Shown: positions 15,352 to 27,900 of the stretch, in pieces
Position numbering within the stretch: position 1 is the first letter of the stretch
Layout: the number at the start of each line of letters is the position of its first letter
NCBI RefSeq assembly: GCF_040358985.1
Contig: NZ_CP132932.1
Span: 2,294,001 to 2,358,000, forward strand
Length of the DNA stretch: 64,000 nt
DNA from: Tunturibacter empetritectus
Lineage (GTDB): Bacteria; Acidobacteriota; Terriglobia; Terriglobales; Acidobacteriaceae
Direction: 5' to 3'
Program-made: the position numbers and the translations under genes
Notes under the pieces: model-generated
Database searches by the model: none
The model's input: only the letters and a program-made list of their open reading frames with translations
What the model was told of the DNA's origin: nothing

Positions 15352-17904
15352 ATGAATCGATTGCGTTTTGGAAGAGTTGCTGTCCTGTTTGCGCTGGGCT
15401 GCTGCGGGATGAGTCTTCCCGGTTTATCGGCACAGAGCGCAACGGCTGCAAAGAGTGATCTGATTTCGATGCATCGTGCGACGAGTGCTGCGGCGCTGCC
15501 GAATGGTTTAGAGCTGAGGGATGGCGAGGCGAGGGTTCAGATCACTGCGCTGCGAGAGGATGTTCTGCGGATTCGCGTTTCGAAGACGGGGAAGATGCCT
15601 GAGGATGCGTCGTGGGCTGTGCTTCCGGGTTCGCGAACCAGCTCGGTTGCGACGGCCTATCGCGCGGAGGGAGGCAAGACAGGTTTTAGCACGAAGGCGT
15701 TGCAGGTGTCGGTTGACCGCGCCACGCTTGCCGTAACGATCAGCGACACCCGTGGCGGTGTTCTGCTGCAGGATGCGCGACCGGTTGAGTTTCACGGCGA
15801 GCATTTCAGAATTTATAAGAGGATGTCGGCCGAGGAGCACTACTTTGGCCTGGGAGATAAGACGGGGCCGCTCGATCGCAGAGGCGGTGCGTACCAGATG
15901 TGGAACACCGATCAGTATCGTTTTCAGGAGAGCAGCGATCCTCTGTATAAAGCAATTCCGTTTTTTATTGCGGACAATGCGGGGAGGTCGTATGGGTTGT
16001 TTCTCGACAATACGTGGCGGACGAGTTTTGATTTTGGGAAGGAAGATTCGGAGGCTTACTCGTTTGGGGCCGATGGTGGACCGATTGACTACTACTTTAT
16101 TTATGGTCCGAAGCCGAAGCAGGTGGTGGAGGGGTATGCGTGGTTGACTGGTCTTACGCCGCTGCCTCCGCAGTGGTCGCTGGGCTTTCAGCAGTCGCGC
16201 TACTCGTACATGACGGAGGCGCGGGCGCGCGAGGTGGCGGACCGTATGCGCGCCGATCGGATTCCGTGCGATGCGCTGTATCTGGACATTGACTTTCAGG
16301 ATCGGAATGCTCCGTTTACGGTGAATCAGCAGGCGTTTCCGAAGTTTCCTGAGTTTATTCAGGAGTTGAAGGAGAAGCACTTCAACCTGGTGTTGATTAC
16401 GGATCTGCATATTGCGGATCGCGCGAATCAGGGGTATGCGCCTTACGATTCGGGTGTGGCGGGGGATCACTTTGTGAAGAATCCGGATGGGTCGGTGTTT
16501 GTGGGCAAGGTGTGGCCGGGGCCTTCGGTGTTTCCTGATTTCACGAGGAAGGAGTCGCGGGCGTGGTGGGGGACTCTTTATAAAGATTTTTATGAGGATG
16601 GGGCCGCGGGTTTTTGGAACGATATGAACGAGCCTTCGGTGTTTGAAGTGGCTTCGAAGACGATGCCGCTGGATGTGGTGCATCGGATCGATGAGCCGGG
16701 GTTTGTATCGAGGACTGCGAGCCATGCGGAGATTCACAATGTGTATGGCATGGAGAACTCGCGGGGGACGTATGAGGGACTGCTTGCGTTGAAGCCGCAC
16801 CAGCGGCCTTTTGTTTTGACGCGCGCGACCTATGCTGGCGGCCAGCGGTATGCGTCGACTTGGACGGGAGATAATTCGAGCAGCTGGAACCACCTTCGCA
16901 TGAGTACGCCGATGCTTCTGAACCTGGGGCTGAGCGGGTTTTCGATGGCTGGAGATGACATTGGAGGGTATGCGGGTTCTTCTACGCAGGATCTGTTGAC
17001 GAAGTGGATTGAGGTGGGTGAGTTCAATCCGATCTATCGCGACCACACAGAGAAGTTCACGGCCGACCAGGAGCCTTGGGTGGGTGGAGCGGAGGTGGAA
17101 GCGGTTCGGCGGAGGTACATTGAGGATCGGTATCGGCTGATGCCGTATCTCTATACATTGGCCGAGGAGAACTCTCGCACGGGCGTTCCGATGATGCGGC
17201 CGATGTTTCTGGAGTTCCCGGATGCGACTGCGGACAAGCATCCGCTCGATCTGGATGCGGCCAATCAGTTCATGCTGGGGCCGGATTTGTTGATTGCGCC
17301 TGCGCCTTATCCAGAGGCGCCGGATAGCTATGCGGTGACGTTTCCGCCGGTGGGTTGGTACGACTATTGGACGGGGGCAAAGGTTGCGGGGAGCGCTCGC
17401 GAGGCGGTTGCGGTGAGTACGGGCGCGGCGCTGGGAGTGGGTGAGCTTCAGTCGGTGAAGATTACGCCGCAGGTGGATGTGCTGCCGGTGTTTGTGCGAG
17501 CGGGGTCGATTCTGCCGTTTGCGCCGGTGGTCGAAAGCACGCAGGTGAAGCCAGATGGGCCGCTGACGCTGAAGGTGTTTCCGGGTGAGGGATGTGCGGG
17601 CTCGCTGTATCAGGATGATGGGATCAGCTTCGGGTATAAGGAGAAGGATTTTCTGCGTGTGACGTATAGCTGCGAATCGACTCAGGACGGATTGCGTCTG
17701 CAGATCGGCAAGCGCGAGGGGAGCTTTCAGCCTTGGTGGAATGGGGTGCAGGTGACGATCTTCGGTTGGAGTGGCGCGCCGGGGAAGATTATGTATGGCG
17801 GCCAGGTGATTGCGGGCGCGAGGTTCGATGGCGCGGCGCATTCGCTTACGGTTGTGTTGCCGGAGAGGGCTGAAGGTGGGGTGCTGGAGATTGCTGGGAG
17901 GTAG
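15352..17904 (+). CDS. secreted glycoside hydrolase family 31 (alpha-glucosidase/xylosidase)
   Basis: An exported retaining alpha-glycosidase of 850 residues. The signal peptide (LRFGRVAVLFALGCCGMSLPGLSAQS) follows an ATG at 15352; an in-frame extension to 15289 only adds sequence before the signal and was not used. Domain order: N-terminal beta-sandwich (to residue ~260), catalytic TIM barrel and C-terminal beta domains. The GH31 nucleophile signature is FWNDMNEPSVF with Asp424; the acid/base is Asp507 in TWTGDNSSSW. Substrate-site stretches LYLDIDFQDRNAPFTVN and SGFSMAGDDIGGY fit alpha-glucosidases of starch or xyloglucan oligosaccharides; the exact substrate is not resolvable. It converges with the beta-barrel gene at 18026. 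Confidence 0.93.
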   Translation: MNRLRFGRVAVLFALGCCGMSLPGLSAQSATAAKSDLISMHRATSAAALPNGLELRDGEARVQITALREDVLRIRVSKTGKMPEDASWAVLPGSRTSSVATAYRAEGGKTGFSTKALQVSVDRATLAVTISDTRGGVLLQDARPVEFHGEHFRIYKRMSAEEHYFGLGDKTGPLDRRGGAYQMWNTDQYRFQESSDPLYKAIPFFIADNAGRSYGLFLDNTWRTSFDFGKEDSEAYSFGADGGPIDYYFIYGPKPKQVVEGYAWLTGLTPLPPQWSLGFQQSRYSYMTEARAREVADRMRADRIPCDALYLDIDFQDRNAPFTVNQQAFPKFPEFIQELKEKHFNLVLITDLHIADRANQGYAPYDSGVAGDHFVKNPDGSVFVGKVWPGPSVFPDFTRKESRAWWGTLYKDFYEDGAAGFWNDMNEPSVFEVASKTMPLDVVHRIDEPGFVSRTASHAEIHNVYGMENSRGTYEGLLALKPHQRPFVLTRATYAGGQRYASTWTGDNSSSWNHLRMSTPMLLNLGLSGFSMAGDDIGGYAGSSTQDLLTKWIEVGEFNPIYRDHTEKFTADQEPWVGGAEVEAVRRRYIEDRYRLMPYLYTLAEENSRTGVPMMRPMFLEFPDATADKHPLDLDAANQFMLGPDLLIAPAPYPEAPDSYAVTFPPVGWYDYWTGAKVAGSAREAVAVSTGAALGVGELQSVKITPQVDVLPVFVRAGSILPFAPVVESTQVKPDGPLTLKVFPGEGCAGSLYQDDGISFGYKEKDFLRVTYSCESTQDGLRLQIGKREGSFQPWWNGVQVTIFGWSGAPGKIMYGGQVIAGARFDGAAHSLTVVLPERAEGGVLEIAGR

Positions 17905-17920
17905 CGTCCTGCCGGACGGG

Positions 17921-17951
17921 CCTCCTGCGCGGAGGGCGGTCACTTCGTGAC
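17921..17951. terminator. pair of small hairpins between convergent genes
   Basis: CCTCC-tgcgc-GGAGG (17921-17935) and GTCAC-TTC-GTGAC (17939-17951) lie between the GH31 stop and the convergent beta-barrel gene. Neither has a proper U-tract, so terminator activity is uncertain. Confidence 0.35.
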
Positions 17952-18025
17952 GTGTGTACCTTTTCCGGGCGGGGTGGGTTCGGTTGTCTTCCCGCTGGTC
18001 GGCGATAGAGTCAGTGAAGAGCGCT

Positions 18026-18646
18026 CTAGTGGAAGCGGTAGGCGGCGCCGATCCCCAAGACCTGCGGGCTTAGATCGTTGGGCGGGAAGCTGAGCCACTT
18101 TTGAAATTGATACTCTGCGCGTAAGTTGACCGAGCGCGTGAGGCGATAATCGACGCCTATACCCGCGGCTACGATGTTGTAGGCGAGATTGGCGGCGTTG
18201 CCTTGTGGAGGACCACCGGGGGTGAGGCTAGGAACCTCTGGGTAGTTGAAGACGCCGCGGCCGTACAGGACTTTGGCGAAGGGCTCTATCCGGCCGAAGT
18301 GGAGGACGTAGCGAGGGCCGATCTCGTAGGTGCGTTCGTAGATTTTTGTGGTTGGGTCGGAATCGTTGATTTGGTGGAACTCTGCTTCGATGCCCCAGTG
18401 ATATTTGAAGTCGAAGTTAACGTAGGCTCCTCCGCCTTTGATCTTTTGCGGGACGTAGTCTGAGTTGGCGTAGTTGAACTCGCCGCCAGCCTGGAGGACT
18501 CCGGCGGCGGTTGCGGTTGGGAGTGCCTGGGCGTGGAGTCGTGCGCCGGCGAAGCTGATGAGGCAGAGTAGGGCAGAGATCTTGATTCCGAGGAGGAGAT
18601 CGTTTGCCCGCTTTGCGATTTTTTCAGATGCTGATCTGTTGCTCAT
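18026..18646 (-). CDS. outer membrane beta-barrel protein, cotranscribed with the giant repeat protein
   Basis: A 206-residue exported protein. The signal peptide covers IKISALLCLISFAGARLHAQA. The rest alternates polar and hydrophobic residues in short strands typical of an eight-stranded OmpA/OmpW-like barrel: GGEFNYANSDYVPQKIKGGG, GGAYVNFDFKYHWGIEAEFHQ, RYVLHFGRIEPFAKVLYG and LRAEYQFQKWL. It ends in the aromatic C-terminal strand GIGAAYRFH; the final His after Phe is slightly atypical for BAM recognition. The ATG begins 30 nt after the stop of the 22-kb gene upstream on the same strand, so the two probably form an operon. It could anchor or display the giant protein, which is inference. Confidence 0.85.
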   Translation of the reverse strand: MSNRSASEKIAKRANDLLLGIKISALLCLISFAGARLHAQALPTATAAGVLQAGGEFNYANSDYVPQKIKGGGAYVNFDFKYHWGIEAEFHQINDSDPTTKIYERTYEIGPRYVLHFGRIEPFAKVLYGRGVFNYPEVPSLTPGGPPQGNAANLAYNIVAAGIGVDYRLTRSVNLRAEYQFQKWLSFPPNDLSPQVLGIGAAYRFH

Positions 18647-18676
18647 ACTGAGAATCTCTCTTGAAGCTTGCGCTTT

Positions 18677-18940
18677 TTACTGTGGGGACTGGTCGATGTG
18701 GTAATCCACGTTTACAGTGTGCTGTATTCCGTTGCTGTTGGCGGTTACAACTATCGGGTAGGTGCGGTCGAAGTAACCTGATCCGCAACCGGTGAGTGTT
18801 CCGATAGCTCCGAGAGAGGACAGGATGAGCAGCGAGTGGATGATGAGGCGGGTGAGCTTGCGGCTGGAACGACGCGAGTAGCGCAGGCCGAGGAGCGGAA
18901 GGAGGAAGAGGCCGAGCGCGATGTGGGAGAGCCGGCGCGA
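18677..18940 (-). other. C-terminal tail of the giant protein with hydrophobic hairpin and internal lipobox-like LTGC
   Basis: The last ~88 residues carry IALGLFLLPLLGLRYS, a basic stretch (RRSSRKLTR), a second hydrophobic helix (LIIHSLLILSSLGAIG) and TLTGCGSG with Cys7337, then about 35 residues of beta-type sequence. Basic-hydrophobic-LTGC is the layout of a lipoprotein signal, but here it is C-terminal. This may be a sorting or anchoring tag. Confidence 0.55.
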
Positions 18941-21900
18941 GCGATCCTGTGGCGACTCGAGTGAGGCGAGCTTGCGGGTTGCGACGGTGAGGGTGATGTC
19001 GGTTGGGCCGGCGTACTGGGCGATGGTCGAGGGCGAGAAGGTGTAGGTGGCGAGGATGGGGCCGGTCGGGCTGGCAGAGAGGTTGATGACGCCGGGGTAG
19101 TATCCGCCGGTGGGAGAGACATGGAAGGTGTACAGGCGGGTGGTGCCGTAGATGCCTTCGACGGTCTGGGCGCTGGTGAGGACGATGGTGAAGTCGAGAG
19201 GCGCGACGTTGATGGTGTTCGCACCGGATGCGGCGGAGGCTGTGCTTGAGTTGAAGTTAGCGTCTCCGCTATAGATGGCGGTGATGGTATGGACGCCTAC
19301 AGAGAGGGCCGTAGTGGAGAAGGTGGCAACGTCGCTGCTGTTGAGGGTAGCTGTGTTGACCTGGTTGCCGTTGTCAAAGAAGGTGACGGTTCCAGTCGGT
19401 GTTCCGGAGGTTGTGGAGGCGACGTTGGCAGTAAAGGTGACTGGCAGAGCGAAGACGGTGCTGGTTGTGCTGAGGCTCAGCGTGGTGATGGCGGGTGCCT
19501 TGGTGATGGTCAGCATTCCGTTCTGTACGGTCTGGAGGTAGTCGGTGACGTTGGTTCCGGTTGCAGCAGGAATGATGGGGTACTGTCCTGGTTGAGAGAG
19601 CGTGCTTGCGGAGTTGGAGAAGATTTCGGTGAAGGTATCGCCATCCAGCGCGCCGGTGATGGTGCCGGTAAAGACGGGGTTGGGCGAGCCGTAGAGCTTG
19701 GTGAAGCTGTTGGCGGTGACGATGAGTGTGGCCTGGCTGATGGTGAGGGTCCCGTTGACGTAGACGACGTTGTAGTCGCTGAGGTTGGTGCCGGAGGCTG
19801 CGGGGACGATGGGATAGGTTCCGATCGGTGAGGAGATCGTAGCCAGGGTGCTTTCGGTGAGTGTGAAGGTATCGCCGTTGACTGCGCCCACAGCGGTGGC
19901 CGTAAAGCCGGGATTCGCTATTCCATATTCGCGGCTCGCGTTGGTGGCGGTGACGGTCAGGGTTGCCTGGGTGACGGTGAGAGTTCCGTTGATGTAGGTC
20001 ACGCTGTAGTCGCTGAGATTTGTGCCGGTGGCGACAGGCGCGATGGGATAGTTGCCGATCGGGGATGACGGAGTTGCGTTGGTGCTCTCGGTGAGGGTGA
20101 AGGTGTCACCATTGACTGCGCCAAGGGCGGTTGCCGAGAAGACGGGGTTTGCAGAGCCGTAGATGCGGCTGGTGCTTCCGGCTGTGACGGTCAGCATTGC
20201 CTGGCCGATGGTGAGGGTTCCGTTGGCGTACGTCACGGTGTAGTTGCTGAGGTTTGCCCCGATGGCCGAGGGAACGATCGGATAAGTACCAACGGGCGAT
20301 GAGGCGGTGGCGATAGTGGTTTCCGTGAAGGTGAAGCTGTCGTTGTTCTCGACTCCCGTAGCCGACGCGGAGAAGGCGGGATTAGGAGATCCGTAGGTGC
20401 GGTTTGCGTCAGCGGCTGTGATGGTGAGGTTCGCCTTGCCTACGGTCAGAGTCCCGTTGGTGTAGACGACGTTGTAATCGGCGAGGTTGGTGCCTGTCGC
20501 GGTGGGAACGATGGCGTAGGTTCCAACCGGGGACGCGGCGGTTGCAGAGGTGGTTTCGCTGAAGGTGAAGGTGTCACCGTTCTGTGCGCCGGTTGCGGAT
20601 GCGAAGAATGGCGGGTTCGGAGAACCATAGGTGCGGTTCGCGTCTGCAGCGAGGACGTTGAGGGTGGCTTGGGTTACTGTGAGGGTTCCGTTGTCATAGA
20701 TGACGTTGTAGTCGCTGAGGTTGGTGCCAGAGGCCAGGGGAACGATGGCGTAAGTTCCGACAGGGGAGGTCGCGGTGGCGGTGGTGCTCTCCGTGAAGGT
20801 GAAGGTGTCACCGTTGACTGCGCCAGCCGCAGTGGCGGAGAAGGTTGGGTTCGCGGCGCCGTATGTTCTGCTAGCGCTTGTGGCTGTGACGGTGAGAGTA
20901 ACTTGAGTGACGGTGAGTGTCCCGTTGGTGTAGACGACGTTGTAGTCGTTGATGTTGGCGCCTGTTGCGGTGGGAACGATGGCGTAGGTTCCAACAGGGG
21001 ACGCGGCGGTTGCAGAGGTTGTTTCGCTGAAGGTGAAGGTGTCGCCGTTCTGCGCGCCGGTGGCGGAAGCGTTGAAGGTTGGGTTCGCTGCACCGTAAGC
21101 GCGGCTGGCGTCGGCTGCGGTGACGGTCAAGGTTGCCTTGCCGATGGTGAGAGTTCCGTTGACGTAGGTTACGTTGTAGTCGCTGATGTTGGCGCCTGCG
21201 GCTACAGGGATGATGGCGTAGGTGCCGGGGGCGGACGCTATGGTCGCCGGAGTGCTTTCGGTGAAGGTGAAGGTATCCCCGTTCTGCGCGCCGGTGGCGG
21301 AGGCAGAGAAGGCTGGGTTTGGCGTTCCGTAGGTACGGTTGGCGTCGGCTGCGGTAACGGTCAGGCTTGCCTTGCCGATGGTGAGCGTGCCGTTGTTGTA
21401 TACGACGGTGTAGTTGGCGATATTGGCGCCACTGGCTACCGGGATGATGGCGTAGGTGCCAGGGGCGGACGCTATGGTTGCCGGGGTGCTTTCGGTGAAG
21501 GTGAAGGTATCGCCGTTCTGTGCCCCGGTTGCGGAGGCAGAGAAGGCTGGGTTTGGCGTTCCGTAGGTGCGGTTGGCATCAGCTGCAGTGACGGTCAGCG
21601 TTGCTTTCGTGACGGTGAGGGTTCCGTTGACGTATACGACGGTGTAGTTGGCGATATTGGCGCCAGTGGCTACCGGGATGATGGCGTAGGTGCCAGGAGC
21701 GGACGCTACGGTTGCTGGGGTGCTTTCGGTGAAGGTGAAGGTGTCACCATTCTGAGCACCGGCCGCTGTTGCGGAGAAGGTTGGGTTCGGAGCGCCGTAG
21801 GCTCGACTGGCGCTGGCTGCTGTAACAGTCAGTGTGGCCTGGCCGATCGAGAGAGTTCCATTGACGTAGACGACGGTATAGTTCGAAAGATTTGCCCCGG

Positions 21901-24900
21901 CGGCAGAGGGAACGATGGGATAGTTGCCGACTGGTGAACTCGCCGTGGCAGAGGTGCTTTCGGTGAAGGTGAAGGTGTCGCCGTTCTGCGCGCCGGCTGC
22001 TGTTGCGGAGAAGGCTGGGTTCGCTGCCCCGTAAGCGCGGCTGGCGTCAGCTGCGGTGACGGTCAGCGTGGCTTTGCCGATGGTGAGCGTTCCGTTGACG
22101 TATACGACTGTGTAGTCGTTGATATTGGCGCCCGAGGCGACGGGAACGATCGGATAGGTGCCGGGAGCTGAACTTGTGGTGGCTGAGGTGCTCTCGGTGA
22201 AGGTGAAAGTGTCGCCGTTCTGTGCACCGGTTGCGGTGGCGGAGAAGGCGGGATTGGTTACACCGTAGGCTCGGCTGGCGTCAGCTGCGGTGACGGTCAG
22301 AGTCGCCTTGCCGATGGTGAGGGTCCCGTTGTTGTAGGTGACCGTGTAGTTGCTGAGGTTGGCGCCTGTGGCGACGGGAACGATCGCGTAAGTGCCCGGA
22401 GGCGAACTGACGATTGCGGAGGTGCTTTCGGTGAAGGTGAAGGTGTCGCCGTTCTGCGCGCCGGTGGCGGATGCGGAGAAGGCGGGATTGGCTACACCGT
22501 AGGTGCGGTTAGCATCGGCTGCCGTGACGGTCAAAGTCGCCTTATTGATCGTAAGGGTTCCGTTGACGTAGACGACGTTGTAGTTGCCGATGTTGGTGCC
22601 GGTGGCAGCGGGGACGATTGGATACGTGCCTGCAGAGGAGGAGGTGGTGGCCGTGGTGGTTTCGGTGAAGGTGAAGGTGTCGCTGTTCTGTGCGCCGCTG
22701 GCGGAGGCGGAGAAGGTGGGGTTGGCTGCGCCGTAGGCTCGAGTGGCGCTGGCGGCGGTGACGGTGAGCGTGGCCTGGCCGACGGTCAGCGTTCCGTTGA
22801 CGTAGACGACGTTGTAGTTCGCGATATTCGTGCCGGATGCTGAGGGAACGATGGGGTAGTTTCCGACAGATGAAGTGGTGGTGGCCGTGGTGGTTTCGGC
22901 AAAGGTGAAGGTATCGCCATTGGCTGCGCCGGTTGCGGATGCGGAGAACGTCGGGTTGGCGGCGCCGTAAGCCCTGGTGGCGTTAGCGGCGGTGACGGTG
23001 AGCGTAGCCTGGCCGACGGTAAGGGTTCCGTTGACGTAGACGACGTTGTAGTTCGCGATATTCGTGCCGGATGCGACGGGGATGATGGGATAGGTGCCGA
23101 CGGGGGATGAGGTGGTGGCGGGAGTGCTTTCGGTAAAGGTGAAGGTGTCGCCGCTAACTGCGCCGGTTGCGGATGCGGAGAACGTCGGGTTGGCGGCTCC
23201 GAAGGCGCGATTAGCGTCGGCGGCGGTGACGGTGAGTGTGGCCTGGGTGATGGTGAGTGTTCCATTGACGTAGACGACGTTGTAGTCGGAGAGATTGGCT
23301 CCGCTAGCGACTGGGACGATGGAGTAGATTCCAGTGGGCGAAGCGGAAGTGGCGGTGGTGGTCTCGGTGAAGGTGAAGGTGTCACCGTTCTGCGCGCCGG
23401 CTGCGGATGCAGAGAAGGTTGGGTTGTTGGCGCCGTAGGCTCGGGTGGCGTTCGCGGCGGTGACGGTCAGAGTCACTTTGCCGACAGTGAGAGTTCCGTT
23501 GGTGACATTGACGGTGTAGTTCGACAGAGCGGTGCCGACTGGGGCAGGAACGATGGGGTAGGTTCCTGCGGGAGAGCTGGTGATGGCGGTTGTTGAGAAG
23601 CTCTCGGTGAAAGTGTCGCTATTGACTGCGCCGGTAATGGCTCCGGTAAATGTTGGGTTGGCACTGCCATAGGCGCGGGTGGCGTTGTTGGCGGTGACGG
23701 TGAGGACGGCGGGGGTGACGGTGATCTGGGCGGAGGCGGTCTGGCCGGCGTAGTCGGTGGTGTCGGTGGGGGTGAAGGTGGCGGTGACGGTGACGGCTGG
23801 GCCTACGGGGAGGACTCCGGCAGGGCTATAGGAGAAGCTGCCGGGGATGGAGGCGGTGGCCTTGATGCCGGTGGTGCCGCCGATGGCGGTGCCGTAGACG
23901 ATGGACTGGTTGGCCCAGGTGATGGTGTAGCTGGATCCGGTGGCCTGGGTGATGGTGAGGGTTCCCGGGGCGTAGAGGAAGGTGTAGTTCTTGGCGGCGA
24001 GGGTTCCTGCGGCGGCGGTGATGGGGTAGGAGCCAACGGGGGAGGTGGCGGTGTCGGTGGAGGTGAGCGAGGCGGCTCCGGTGACCGCGGTAGCCAGGGT
24101 GTCGCCGTTGACCAGGCCGGTGATGCTATCGGTGTAGGTGGGGTCCGCCTGACCGAAGGCGCGGGTGGCGTTGTTGGCGGTGACGGTGAGGACGGCGGGG
24201 GTGACGGTGATCTGGGCGGAGGCGGTCTGGCCGGCGTAGTCGGTGGTGTCGGTGGGGGTGAAGGTGGCGGTGACGGTGACGGCTGGGCCTACGGGGAGGA
24301 CTCCGGCAGGGCTATAGGAGAAGCTGCCCGGGATGGAGGCGGTGGCCTTGATGCCGGTGGTGCCGCCGATGGCGGTGCCGTAGACGATGGACTGGTTGGC
24401 CCAGGTGATGGTGTAGCTGGATCCGGTGGCCTGGGTGATGGTGAGGGTTCCGGGGTTGAAGGTGAAGGTGTAGTTCTTGGCGGCGAGGGTTCCTGCGGCT
24501 GCGGTGATGGGGTAGGAGCCAACGGGGGAGGTGGCGGTGTCGCTGGAGGTGAGCGAGGCGGAGCCGGTGACCGCGGTAGCCAGGGTGTCGCCGTTGACCA
24601 GGCCGGTGATGCTATCGGTGTAGGCGGGGTCCGCCTGACCATAGGCGCGGGTGGCGTTGTTGGCGGTGACGGTGAGGACAGCCGGGGTGACGGTGATCTG
24701 GGCGGAGGCGGTCTGGCCGGCGTAGTCGGTGGTGTCGGTGGGGGTGAAGGTGGCGGTGACGGTGACGGCTGGGCCTACGGGGAGGACTCCGGCGGGGCTA
24801 TAGGAGAAGCTGCCGGGGATGGAGGCGGTGGCCTTGATGCCGGTGGTGCCGCCGATGGCGGTGCCGTAGACGATGGACTGGTTGGCCCAGGTGATGGTGT

Positions 24901-27900
24901 AGCTGGATCCGGTGGCCTGGGTGATGGTGAGGGTTCCCGGGGCGTAGAGGAAGGTGTAGTTCTTGGCGGCGAGGGTTCCTGCGGCGGCGGTGATGGGGTA
25001 GGAGCCTACCGGGGAGGTGGCGGTGTCGCTGGAGGTGAGCGAGGCGGAGCCGGTGACCGCGGTAGCCAGGGTGTCGCCGTTGACCAGGCCGGTGATGCTA
25101 TCGGTGTAGGTGGGGTCCGCCTGACCGTAGGCGCGGGTGGCGTTGTTGGCGGTGACGGTGAGGACGGCGGGGGTGACGGTGATCTGGGCGGAGGCGGTCT
25201 GGCCGGCGTAGTCGGTGGTGTCGGTGGGGGTGAAGGTGGCGGTGACGGTGACGGCTGGGCCTACGGGGAGGACTCCGGCAGGGCTATAGGAGAAGCTGCC
25301 GGGGATGGAGGCGGTGGCCTTGATGCCGGTGGCGCCGCCGATGGCGGTACCGTAGACGATGGACTGGTTGGCCCAGGTGATGGTGTAGCTGGATCCGGTG
25401 GCCTGGGTGATGGTGAGGGTTCCCGGGGCGTAGAGGAAGGTGTAGTTCTTGGCGGCGAGGGTTCCTGCGGCTGCGGTGATGGGGTAGGAGCCAACGGGGG
25501 AGGTGGCGGTGTCGCTGGAGGTGAGCGAGGCGGAGCCGGTGACCGCGGTAGCCAGGGTGTCGCCGTTGACCAGGCCGGTGATGCTATCGGTGTAGGTGGG
25601 GTCCGCCTGACCGTAGGCGCGGGTGGCGTTGTTGGCGGTGACGGTGAGGACGGCGGGGGTGACGGTGATCTGGGCGGAGGCGGTCTGGCCGGCGTAGTCG
25701 GTGGTGTCGGTGGGGGTGAAGGTGGCGGTGACGGTGACGGCTGGGCCTACGGGGAGGACTCCGGCAGGGCTATAGGAGAAGCTGCCCGGGATGGAGGCGG
25801 TGGCCTTGATGCCGGTGGTGCCGCCGATGGCGGTGCCGTAGACGATGGACTGGTTGGCCCAGGTGATGGTGTAGCTGGATCCGGTGGCCTGGGTGATGGT
25901 GAGGGTTCCCGGGGCGTAGAGGAAGGTGTAGTTCTTGGCGGCGAGGGTTCCTGCGGCTGCGGTGATGGGGTAGGAGCCAACGGGGGAGGTGGCGGTGTCG
26001 CTGGAGGTGAGCGAGGCGGCTCCGGTGACCGCGGTAGCCAGGGTGTCGCCGTTGACCAGGCCGGTGATGCTATCGGTGTAGGTGGGGTCCGCCTGACCGA
26101 AGGCGCGGGTGGCGTTGTTGGCGGCGACGGTGAGGACGGCGGGGGTGACGGTGATCTGGGCGGAGGCGGTCTGGCCGGCGTAGTCGGTGGTGTCGGTGGG
26201 GGTGAAGGTGGCGGTGACGGTGACGGCTGGGCCTACGGGGAGGACTCCGGCAGGGCTATAGGAGAAGCTGCCCGGGATGGAGGCGGTGGCCTTGATGCCG
26301 GTGGTGCCGCCGATGGCGGTGCCGTAGACGATGGACTGGTTGGCCCAGGTGATGGTGTAGCTGGATCCGGTGGCCTGGGTGATGGTGAGGGTTCCCGGGG
26401 CGTAGAGGAAGGTGTAGTTCTTGGCGGCGAGGGTTCCTGCGGCGGCGGTGATGGGGTAGGAGCCAACGGGGGAGGTGGCGGTGTCGGTGGAGGTGAGCGA
26501 GGCGGCTCCGGTGACCGCGGTAGCCAGGGTGTCGCCGTTGACCAGGCCGGTGATGCTATCGGTGTAGGTGGGGTCCGCCTGACCGTAGGCGCGGGTGGCG
26601 TTGTTGGCGGTGACGGTGAGGACGGCGGGGGTGACGGTGATCTGGGCGGAGGCGGTCTGGCCGGCGTAGTCGGTGGTGTCGGTGGGGGTGAAGGTGGCGG
26701 TGACGGAGACGGCTGGGCCTACGGGGAGGACTCCGGCAGGGCTATAGGAGAAGCTGCCGGGGATGGAGGCGGTGGCCTTGATGCCGGTGGTGCCGCCGAT
26801 GGCGGTGCCGTAGACGATGGACTGGTTGGCCCAGGTGATGGTGTAGCTGGATCCGGTGGCCTGGGTGATGGTGAGGGTTCCCGGGGCGTAGAGGAAGGTG
26901 TAGTTCTTGGCGGCGAGGGTTCCTGCGGCTGCGGTGATGGGGTAGGAGCCAACGGGGGAGGTGGCGGTGTCGCTGGAGGTGAGCGAGGCGGCTCCGGTGA
27001 CCGCGGTAGCCAGGGTGTCGCCGTTGACCAGGCCGGTGATGCTATCGGTGTAGGCGGGGTCCGCCTGACCATAGGCGCGGGTGGCGTTGTTGGCGGTGAC
27101 GGTGAGGACAGCCGGGGTGACGGTGATCTGGGCGGAGGCGGTCTGGCCGGCGTAGTCGGTGGTGTCGGTGGGGGTGAAGGTGGCGGTGACGGTGACGGCT
27201 GGGCCTACGGGGAGGACTCCGGCGGGGCTATAGGAGAAGCTGCCGGGGATGGAGGCGGTGGCCTTGATGCCGGTGGTGCCGCCGATGGCGGTGCCGTAGA
27301 CGATGGACTGGTTGGCCCAGGTGATGGTGTAGCTGGATCCGGTGGCCTGGGTGATGGTGAGGGTTCCCGGGGCGTAGAGGAAGGTGTAGTTCTTGGCGGC
27401 GAGGGTTCCTGCGGCGGCGGTGATGGGGTAGGAGCCTACCGGGGAGGTGGCGGTGTCGCTGGAGGTGAGCGAGGCGGCTCCGGTGACCGCGGTAGCCAGG
27501 GTGTCGCCGTTGACCAGGCCGGTGATGCTATCGGTGTAGGTGGGGTCCGCCTGACCGTAGGCGCGGGTGGCGTTGTTGGCGGTGACGGTGAGGACAGCCG
27601 GGGTGACGGTGATCTGGGCGGAGGCGGTCTGGCCGGCGTAGTCGGTGGTGTCGGTGGGGGTGAAGGTGGCGGTGACGGTGACGGCTGGGCCTACGGGGAG
27701 GACTCCGGCAGGGCTATAGGAGAAGCTGCCGGGGATGGAGGCGGTGGCCTTGATGCCGGTGGCGCCGCCGATGGCGGTACCGTAGACGATGGACTGGTTG
27801 GCCCAGGTGATGGTGTAGCTGGATCCGGTGGCCTGGGTGATGGTGAGGGTTCCGGGGTTGAAGGTGAAGGTGTAGTTCTTGGCGGCGAGGGTTCCTGCGG

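Noticed and set aside
20669..21937. 422-codon + strand Gly/Val-rich frame
   Set aside because: Antisense to the 234-bp coding array; its composition is explained by the Thr/Ala/Pro-rich codons on the opposite strand.
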